From Nocardioides turkmenicus (GTDB lineage: Bacteria; Actinomycetota; Actinomycetes; Propionibacteriales; Nocardioidaceae): DNA of 64,000 bases. The notes below the pieces were generated by a model. It was not told where the DNA came from and did not search any database. It saw nothing but the letters and a program-made list of their open reading frames with translations. The stretch is taken from the NCBI RefSeq assembly GCF_011045035.1, contig NZ_JAALAA010000023.1, forward strand, positions 1-64,000, written 5' to 3'. Each line of letters opens with the position of its first letter. Position 1 is the stretch's first letter. A program made the translations under genes and the position numbers. Below, piece after piece: positions 58,507-64,000 of the stretch.

Positions 58507-58983
58507 ATGACGACGACCCTTCAGCACGAGCTCGTCTACGACGCCCGTATGGGCGAGGTGTCCGCGATGCTCGCCGATCCCGGCTTCCGGGAGCAGGTCG
58601 CCGACGCCCAGGGCGCGCTCCGTCGCCGGGTGACCATCGGCGGTGCGCCCCGCGAGGTCCGGATCGACCGGGTGCAGTCGACCGTCGGCGTACCGTCCTT
58701 CGCGAAGCGCATCGTCACCGGCGACCTCACCGTCCACCAGAGCGAGGTCTGGTCCTCCGACACCGTTGCGGTCGTCGACATCACCGTCCCCGGCGGCCTG
58801 GCCACCCTGCGCGGCAACATCTCCCTCTCGGAGTCCGACGGGCGCACCACCGAGAGCGTGCGGCTGAACATCAAGGTGCCCGTGCCGCTGGTCGGCGCCA
58901 AGCTCGAGGAGTACGTCGAGGAGCTGATGCTCAAGGCCTTCGACCTCGAGCAGGCGGTCGGCGCTGCGTACCTCTCTCGCTGA
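58507..58983 (+). CDS. DUF2505 family protein, paralogue 2
   Basis: A 158-residue relative of the preceding gene: ELVYDARMGEVSAMLADPGFREQ, SEVWSSDTVAVVDITVPGG and VPVPLVGAKLEEYVEELM align with it across the whole length. The pair arose by tandem duplication. AAAGGA lies just upstream of the ATG. The two are likely co-transcribed. Confidence 0.88.
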   Translation: MTTTLQHELVYDARMGEVSAMLADPGFREQVADAQGALRRRVTIGGAPREVRIDRVQSTVGVPSFAKRIVTGDLTVHQSEVWSSDTVAVVDITVPGGLATLRGNISLSESDGRTTESVRLNIKVPVPLVGAKLEEYVEELMLKAFDLEQAVGAAYLSR

Positions 58984-59108
58984 GAATCTCACCGATCTGG
59001 TGCAACCGGACCGAGAAGTCAACCGTCCCCTAGGTGCCCGGCAATACGTTGCCGGCCATCAGGTCTCGGATCAGGAGGGATTCGGGCCGTTCTGGAGGGG
59101 ACATCTCG

Positions 59109-60695
59109 ATGGTAAGACCTCGCACTCGCACGCGGCAGCTGGTCTCGGCCGGCATCGGACTGGTGGCGGCCGCACTCGTCGTCACCACGACGGTGACGGC
59201 GAACTCCGGCCCCGCGAGCGGCACCACCGGTAAGGGAACGCTGAAGCTCGTCGCCGCCACCGACACCGTCGAGGTGGAGGCATGGGAAGGGATCGCGTAC
59301 GTCCAGCCGTCCGTCTGGCTGGCCGCCTATGACGCTGCCTTCGAGTTCCGTGCGCGCCACGCGGCCTACGACGAGCCGGTCAAGCTGACCAAGACCGTCA
59401 TCCGCGGCAAGAAGCGCACCACCACGACCGCGCCCGCCGCGATCGTCGACGGGATGAAGGGCTTCAAGGACGGCCTCCGGGTCACCCTCAAGAACAAGTC
59501 CGGCAACGTGATCCTCGACGACACCCGGCCGCTGTGCCCGGGCGGCTACGACCGGCAGCGGGTGCAGACCGACGGCGCCACCGGTCCGGTCTACCCCGAG
59601 TTCTGCGGCGGCAACTGGTTCACCAAGGGGGTCCTGTACGGGATCGAGCGGGGCATGGCGGTCCCCACCGTCTCCGATCTCGAGTTCGAGACCAAGGGCG
59701 AGACCCGGCTCACCATGACGATGAGCGTCAGCGCGCCGGTCGCCGACTTCCTCGGGCTGCCGAAGGCCAGCCGCACCGCCAAGCAGGAGCTGGTCATCGT
59801 CGACGGATGCCCCGAGGGCGGCTGTGAGGGTGAGGGTGAAGGCGAGGGCATGGGCGTCATGGCTGCTCACGGAGCCGACGACCACGGTGCTCGCACCGTG
59901 GTGCCGCGAGAGACGCTGGAGGGCGGCGAGAACGCCCGCGGCCCGCTCCCGCTGGGCGGCGCCCTCGGCTCCATCAAGCCGGGCAAGCCGAAGAAGGACA
60001 CCCTGCCCGACCTCGTCTCCGTGCCCGCCTGGCAGATCTCGACCGCCGTCGACGAGCAGGGCGTCGACCGCCTCAACTTCGCCGCCAACGAGTGGAACGC
60101 CGGCCCCGCGCCGATGATCGTCGAGGGCTTCCGCCGCGGCACGACCCCGGTGATGGACGCCTACCAGATGTTCTACCGCGACGGGAAGCAGGTCGGCGTG
60201 AAGCGGACCGGCACGATGGAGTTCCACGAGGCCCCCGAGCACAACCACTGGCACTTCCTCGACTTCGCGAAGTACGAGCTGGTCGACGCCAAGGACAAGG
60301 TCGTCTCGACCAGCGGCAAGCAGTCGTGGTGCCTGGTGCCGACCGACCCGGTGGACCTGACCGTCCCGGGCGCGACGCTGCGGCCCAGCCAGACCGGCCT
60401 GCAGTCGGCCTGCGGCGAGAAGTCCGCGCTCTGGCTGCGGGAGAGCCTGCCGTCCGGCTGGGGCGACACCTACGACCAGTCCCAGACCCAGGCCTTCGAC
60501 CTCACCAAGGTCAAGAACGGCACCTACCGGATCAAGGTCACCGTCAACCCGGACGGCAACCTCTACGAGACGACGCGGTCCAACAACGTCAGCTACCGCA
60601 CCGTGATCATCGGCGGCAAGGCCGGCGCCCGCACCGTCAAGGTCCCACCCTACCAGGGCGTCGACACCGAGACCTGGTGGGGCGAAGAGGAGTGA
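59109..60695 (+). CDS. secreted lysyl-oxidase-like copper protein
   Basis: A 528-residue exported protein. A signal or anchor segment (about 12-33) precedes a domain with two Cys pairs (residues about 60-240), a short GEGEGEG linker and a C-terminal lysyl oxidase domain. The copper site is HNHWH at residues 378-382, followed by FLDFAKYELVD; CGEKSALW and NPDGNLYETTRSNN also fit the family. Such enzymes oxidise lysine side-chain amines with a tyrosine-derived quinone. ATG 59109 has GGAGGGG upstream. Related proteins occur in some actinobacteria; the substrate is unknown. Confidence 0.85.
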   Translation: MVRPRTRTRQLVSAGIGLVAAALVVTTTVTANSGPASGTTGKGTLKLVAATDTVEVEAWEGIAYVQPSVWLAAYDAAFEFRARHAAYDEPVKLTKTVIRGKKRTTTTAPAAIVDGMKGFKDGLRVTLKNKSGNVILDDTRPLCPGGYDRQRVQTDGATGPVYPEFCGGNWFTKGVLYGIERGMAVPTVSDLEFETKGETRLTMTMSVSAPVADFLGLPKASRTAKQELVIVDGCPEGGCEGEGEGEGMGVMAAHGADDHGARTVVPRETLEGGENARGPLPLGGALGSIKPGKPKKDTLPDLVSVPAWQISTAVDEQGVDRLNFAANEWNAGPAPMIVEGFRRGTTPVMDAYQMFYRDGKQVGVKRTGTMEFHEAPEHNHWHFLDFAKYELVDAKDKVVSTSGKQSWCLVPTDPVDLTVPGATLRPSQTGLQSACGEKSALWLRESLPSGWGDTYDQSQTQAFDLTKVKNGTYRIKVTVNPDGNLYETTRSNNVSYRTVIIGGKAGARTVKVPPYQGVDTETWWGEEE

Positions 60696-60696
60696 T

Positions 60697-61056
60697 CTAG
60701 CCCTGGATCAGGTCGGGGATCTCCTGCGTGGCGAACCAGCCAAGATCCTCATCGGGGTCCGCGTCGGCCGGGCGATCTGCCAGGTCGGCGTGGACCGCGG
60801 CGACCAGCTTGAGCGGGACGACCTGGTTCTCCAGATGATGGGCGATCGCATCGGGCGCGTCGACGACGACCACGACCCGGCGCCCGGGGCCGTCCAGGAG
60901 CGCCGCCGAGTCGTCGGCGGCGCTCATCAGGGCTGCGTACTCGGCCTCTTCGCTGTCGTCGGGGGCGGCGTAGCCGTCGGCGGTGCCGGGCAGCTCGCCC
61001 TGGGCGTACCAGTCAGCGAGCAGCGCGAGCGTGGCGGGTACGTAGATGCGGGTCAC
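60697..61056 (-). CDS. DUF6912-like hypothetical protein
   Basis: A 119-residue acidic protein starting MTRIYVPATLALLADWYAQGEL. It resembles a small actinobacterial family (DUF6912) whose role is unknown. The stop is one base from the lysyl oxidase stop on the other strand. It lies 15 bases downstream of nothing but the WS/DGAT 3' end on its left side, so it probably has its own short transcript. Confidence 0.7.
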   Translation of the reverse strand: MTRIYVPATLALLADWYAQGELPGTADGYAAPDDSEEAEYAALMSAADDSAALLDGPGRRVVVVVDAPDAIAHHLENQVVPLKLVAAVHADLADRPADADPDEDLGWFATQEIPDLIQG

Positions 61057-61071
61057 GGACGGGATTCTGCC

Positions 61072-62538
61072 TCACTCGCCGGAGTTCTTGACCACGCGCA
61101 GGCCACGCGGAGCACGGAAGCGGCGGCCGGAGGCGGTGTCGAGGAGCTCGTCGAGGGCCTCGCTGATGCACTGCCCGACCAGCGACGCGTCGGGCACCAG
61201 GTCGCGGTCGGCGGTGATCGCGAAGAAGACCTGGCCGTCGTAGGAGGTCACCCCGATCGCGAGGGTGTGGCCGTCGGCCAGCGGGTGGATCGGGTAGGAG
61301 GCCACCAGCCGCGAGCCGGCCGCGTAGCGCGGCTCCTGGGGTCCGGGCACGTTGCACACCGAGAGCAGGTAATCGTGCTCGCTCTCGGCGGCCACCCGGG
61401 AGCCGACCATGTGGAAGGTCGCCGGGGCGAAGCCGCTGATCCCGGCCAGCCGCTGCGCGCTGACCGTGCGGGCGTTGGCCTTGTGCTGCTCGAAGGAGTA
61501 GGACACCTGGTGGAGACGGACCACCGGCGACGGCTCCGCGACCGGGAGCACCACGAAGTGGGGCGCCACCGCCGAGCCGAGCTGGGTCGGGTCGAGCTCC
61601 TCGTCGATCACCGAGACCGGCACCAGCGCCGGCACCTGACGTACGCCGGCCAGCGACTGCTGCCGGGTCATCAGCCACGCCCGCAGACCGCCGGTGACAG
61701 CCGCCAGGACGACATCGTTGACGGTGCCGCCATGGGTGTCGCGGATGCGGCGGAAGTCGGCCAGGTCGGCCTGCAGCGTGACCACCAGCCGCTGCTGGGA
61801 GAGCGTGCCACTCAGCGGAGTGGGCCGCTCGGGAGGCCTGCGGGTGAGCACGCGGGCGATGCCGGCTCCCGCGTTCTGGAAGTCCTTGGCGACACCGGTG
61901 ACCCGTCCCAGCGCGTAGCCGCCCAGGCTGCGCGCGGTTCCGGTCAGGCCGCTGACCGAGGTGACCGCGTCGAAGACCGCTCCTGCGACCAGGCGCGCGC
62001 TCGACTGCGGCTGCGGCGGCTCCCACAGGTCGGGCACGACCGGCCCGACCTCGGGCTTGTCGTCGAGCAGGAGCTGGACGAGGTCGACGGTCTCGGCGCC
62101 GTCCACCAGGGCCTGGTGGGTCTTGGTGACCAGTGCGACCCGGTCACCGGCCAGCCCCTCGATGACGTACAGCTCCCACAGCGGCCGGGAGCGGTCCAAC
62201 GGCCGGGAGACGATCCGGCCGGCGAGGTCGAGGAGCTGGTCCATCGAGCCCGGGCGGGGCAGCGCGGAGCGGCGTACGTGGTAGGTGAGGTCGAACCGGT
62301 CGTCGTCCGCCCACACCGGGTAGGCGATGCGACCCGGCACCACGCGGACGCGCTGGCGGTAGCGGGGCACGAAGGCGAGCCGGTCCTCGACGTGCTCGAG
62401 GAAGGCGCCGTAGTCGAAGCCCTCCTTCTTGGGCTCGATCAGCTCGATGCTCGCCACCTGGTGCGGTACAGCTAGCGTCTCCCCGTCCAGGAAGGCCACC
62501 TCACGCGGCCCAAGCCGGTCCCGCTGCCGCTCACTCAT
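61072..62538 (-). CDS. WS/DGAT acyltransferase (wax ester synthase / diacylglycerol acyltransferase)
   Basis: A 488-residue acyltransferase. The start SPRE-like GPREVAFLDGETLAVPHQVAS, PLWELYVIEGL near residue 125, NDVVLAAVTGGLRAWL near 275 and CNVPGPQEPRYAAG near 395 are family motifs. The HHxxxDG active site reads H141-Q142-A-L-V-D-G: the second histidine, regarded as the catalytic base, is Gln (codon 62113-62115). The protein makes triacylglycerol or wax esters from acyl-CoA if active. No lipid gene is adjacent. Confidence 0.9.
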   Translation of the reverse strand: MSERQRDRLGPREVAFLDGETLAVPHQVASIELIEPKKEGFDYGAFLEHVEDRLAFVPRYRQRVRVVPGRIAYPVWADDDRFDLTYHVRRSALPRPGSMDQLLDLAGRIVSRPLDRSRPLWELYVIEGLAGDRVALVTKTHQALVDGAETVDLVQLLLDDKPEVGPVVPDLWEPPQPQSSARLVAGAVFDAVTSVSGLTGTARSLGGYALGRVTGVAKDFQNAGAGIARVLTRRPPERPTPLSGTLSQQRLVVTLQADLADFRRIRDTHGGTVNDVVLAAVTGGLRAWLMTRQQSLAGVRQVPALVPVSVIDEELDPTQLGSAVAPHFVVLPVAEPSPVVRLHQVSYSFEQHKANARTVSAQRLAGISGFAPATFHMVGSRVAAESEHDYLLSVCNVPGPQEPRYAAGSRLVASYPIHPLADGHTLAIGVTSYDGQVFFAITADRDLVPDASLVGQCISEALDELLDTASGRRFRAPRGLRVVKNSGE

Positions 62539-62617
62539 GCCCTCTCAGCCCCCTCTTTGGTTCATGTGCGATTGTGGCAGACGCCAGCTTGAACTTAGCC
62601 CACGAAACGGGGGAGTA

Positions 62618-62992
62618 ATGCGCCTCACGGCCCGGATCATCGCGGTCGTGGCAGCAATCTGCGGGATCGCGTCCGTCGCGACAGCCTGCGGAAACGACGT
62701 CGCCACCGAGCCCAGCACCGACAGCGACCCGGTGGTCGTCGAGATCAACTTCTCCGATGACTCCGTCGACCCGCACGGGAGCCAGGTGGACGTCCCGCTC
62801 GGCCACAGCGTCGAACTCGACGTGACCGCCGACGCCGCCGGCGAGATCCACGTGCACTCCGACCCGGCGCAGTCCGCCGCCTACGGCGTCGGCACCACAC
62901 GGATCAGCCTGGGCGCGTTCGACATCCCCGGTCAGTTCGTGGTCGAGTCGCACACGCTCGGCAAGACCATCGTCACCCTCGAAGTCAAGTGA
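62618..62992 (+). CDS. lipoprotein with cupredoxin-like domain
   Basis: A 124-residue exported lipoprotein. The signal peptide (RLTARIIAVVAAICGIASVA) ends in ATAC, a lipobox, and the mature part starts GNDVATEPS. The 90-residue domain is all-beta in pattern with an EIHVHSDP segment, like copper-lacking cupredoxin folds. GGGGGAG lies upstream of ATG 62618. Its stop overlaps the GTG start of the membrane protein, so the two are coupled. Confidence 0.8.
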   Translation: MRLTARIIAVVAAICGIASVATACGNDVATEPSTDSDPVVVEINFSDDSVDPHGSQVDVPLGHSVELDVTADAAGEIHVHSDPAQSAAYGVGTTRISLGAFDIPGQFVVESHTLGKTIVTLEVK

Positions 62993-64000
62993 TCCTCACC
63001 CACGGCGTGGGCGGTCGCCAGGACCTGCCACTGCCACTCGAGTACGTCATCGCGGGCGCCGTCCTCGCCCTGGTCGTCTCCTTCGGGCTCTTGGCGCTGA
63101 CCACCAAGCGTGCCGCGGAAGGCCAGGTCGTGGCCCCACAGGACCCACAGAGTCGGAATCCACGCGGCTGGCCGCTGCCCCGGCTCGGGCGTGTCGTCGA
63201 CTCCCCTGCCTGGACCGCGCTGTGGCGCATCGTCGGCCTGCTGATCTTCGCCTACTTCGTGCTGGTCGCCTTCGCCGGCTCGGACAACGCGCTCAACCCC
63301 ATCTTCGGGATGACGTACGTCTGGCTGTGGGTCGGCCTGGTGCCCTTCTCGCTCCTCTTCGGACCGGTCTGGAAGGCGATCAGCCCGGCCCGTACGTTCG
63401 TGGCCGGACTCCTCTGGCTGCGCGGCCCCGGTGGTCCTCCCCTGCGTCTGCCCGAGCGGCTCGGCTACTGGCCGGCGGCGTTCACCCTTCTCGCCTTCGC
63501 CTGGCTCGAGCTGGTCTATCCGGAGAACAACTACCTCGGCCCCGTACGTCTCTGGCTGGCCGTCTACCTGGCGGTCATGATCCTGGGCGGCGTGCTCTTC
63601 GGCGAGGATTTCCTGGAGCGCAGCGACCCGTTCGAGGTCTACTCGTCGCTGACCGCGAAGCTGTCGGTCTGGGGACGTACGCAGGCCGGCAACCTGGTCC
63701 TGCGCACGCCGCTCGGCAACCTCGACACCCTGCGCCCGGCCCCTGGTCTGGTCGCGGTCGTCTCGGTGCTCTTCGGCACCATCGTCTACGACTCCTACCG
63801 AGAATCCCCACCGTGGCTCCAGATCGTGCAGAGCCCGGAGATCTCGGGCGGCACCGCCTACCTGATCAGCAATCTCGCGCTGGTCTCGTTCCCGCTGATC
63901 GTGGCCGGGTTCTACTGCGTCGGGACGATGCTGACCGGCGTGGGAGACGTGCCGCGCCGCGCGCTGCCCGCCGAGCTGGCGCCCTCGATCGTGCCGATCA
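62989..64000 (+). CDS. polytopic membrane protein (cut by window end)
   Basis: An open frame from GTG 62989 runs to the last base (at least 337 residues). It begins VILTHGVGGRQDLPLPLEYV and has about seven hydrophobic segments so far (for example YVIAGAVLALVVSFGLLAL and LLIFAYFVLVAFAG). It overlaps the lipoprotein stop (GTGA). Similar actinobacterial proteins have been labelled fenitrothion hydrolase in databases, a name I would not rely on. With the lipoprotein it may form a membrane complex. Confidence 0.8.
   Translation, partial: MILTHGVGGRQDLPLPLEYVIAGAVLALVVSFGLLALTTKRAAEGQVVAPQDPQSRNPRGWPLPRLGRVVDSPAWTALWRIVGLLIFAYFVLVAFAGSDNALNPIFGMTYVWLWVGLVPFSLLFGPVWKAISPARTFVAGLLWLRGPGGPPLRLPERLGYWPAAFTLLAFAWLELVYPENNYLGPVRLWLAVYLAVMILGGVLFGEDFLERSDPFEVYSSLTAKLSVWGRTQAGNLVLRTPLGNLDTLRPAPGLVAVVSVLFGTIVYDSYRESPPWLQIVQSPEISGGTAYLISNLALVSFPLIVAGFYCVGTMLTGVGDVPRRALPAELAPSIVPI

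Overview
The window is chromosomal DNA of a high-GC actinobacterium. Codon third positions are almost always G or C, start codons are often GTG or TTG, and many genes are joined by ATGA or TGATG overlaps. The gene content (pncB-clpS-DUF2017-mec-cysO, DUF3039, DUF2505, DUF3048, Ku/LigD, a CysO-dependent cysteine synthase, ECF41 and ECF42 sigma factors) suggests a relative of Nocardioides/Nocardioidaceae; that placement is inference from gene repertoire, since no rRNA is present.

Layout. 0-9.7 kb: a cysteine-synthesis and NAD-salvage block (cysM, cysO, mec, DUF2017, clpS, pncB, pncA), in which five plus-strand genes (a MalY/PatB-type lyase, a two-gene ABC exporter and a two-component system) lie between cysM and cysO. 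9.8-16 kb: an MFS transporter, a TetR regulator with a palindromic operator candidate, and a patatin / Baeyer-Villiger monooxygenase / SDR operon. 16-24.5 kb: cutC with a frameshifted M81 (MlrC-like) gene, a DEAD/DEAH helicase, DUF3039, YqgE, a TetR/hypothetical pair with clustered palindromes, a DUF3048 lipoprotein and a FabG-like SDR. 24.5-29 kb: two tandem secreted glycerophosphodiesterases, a HIT protein, an SseB-like protein and phenylalanine hydroxylase.

29.2-33.2 kb is an accessory island holding an ECF41-type sigma factor with a fused SnoaL-like domain and three oxidoreductases. Three near-identical promoter-like elements (T/CGTCACA-N16-TGTC) precede exactly those oxidoreductases, so the block looks like a self-contained sigma regulon. 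33.5-41.3 kb is the trans-translation and division block: ssrA, a vapBC toxin-antitoxin pair inserted between ssrA and smpB, smpB, a decayed duplicate of an M23 peptidase domain, the intact EnvC/RipC-like M23 peptidase, ftsX, ftsE and prfB. 41.4-46.2 kb: an NlpC/P60 hydrolase behind a c-di-AMP (ydaO-type) riboswitch, an orphan response regulator, and a non-homologous end-joining set (split LigD polymerase and ligase, Ku).

46.3-48.8 kb is an ECF42 sigma factor with its DGPF/YCII partner and an alpha/beta hydrolase; identical TGTCGA-N17-CGACGCGTA elements precede the YCII gene and the hydrolase. 48.8-57.7 kb: the kynBUA tryptophan-degradation operon, an MTHFR-like protein, a CitE-like lyase and a C-terminally short NAD-dependent glutamate dehydrogenase. 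58-64 kb: two DUF2505 paralogues, a secreted lysyl-oxidase-like copper protein, a WS/DGAT acyltransferase with an altered HHxxxDG motif, and a lipoprotein joined to a polytopic membrane protein cut by the window end. No rRNA, tRNA, insertion sequence or CRISPR array was seen.
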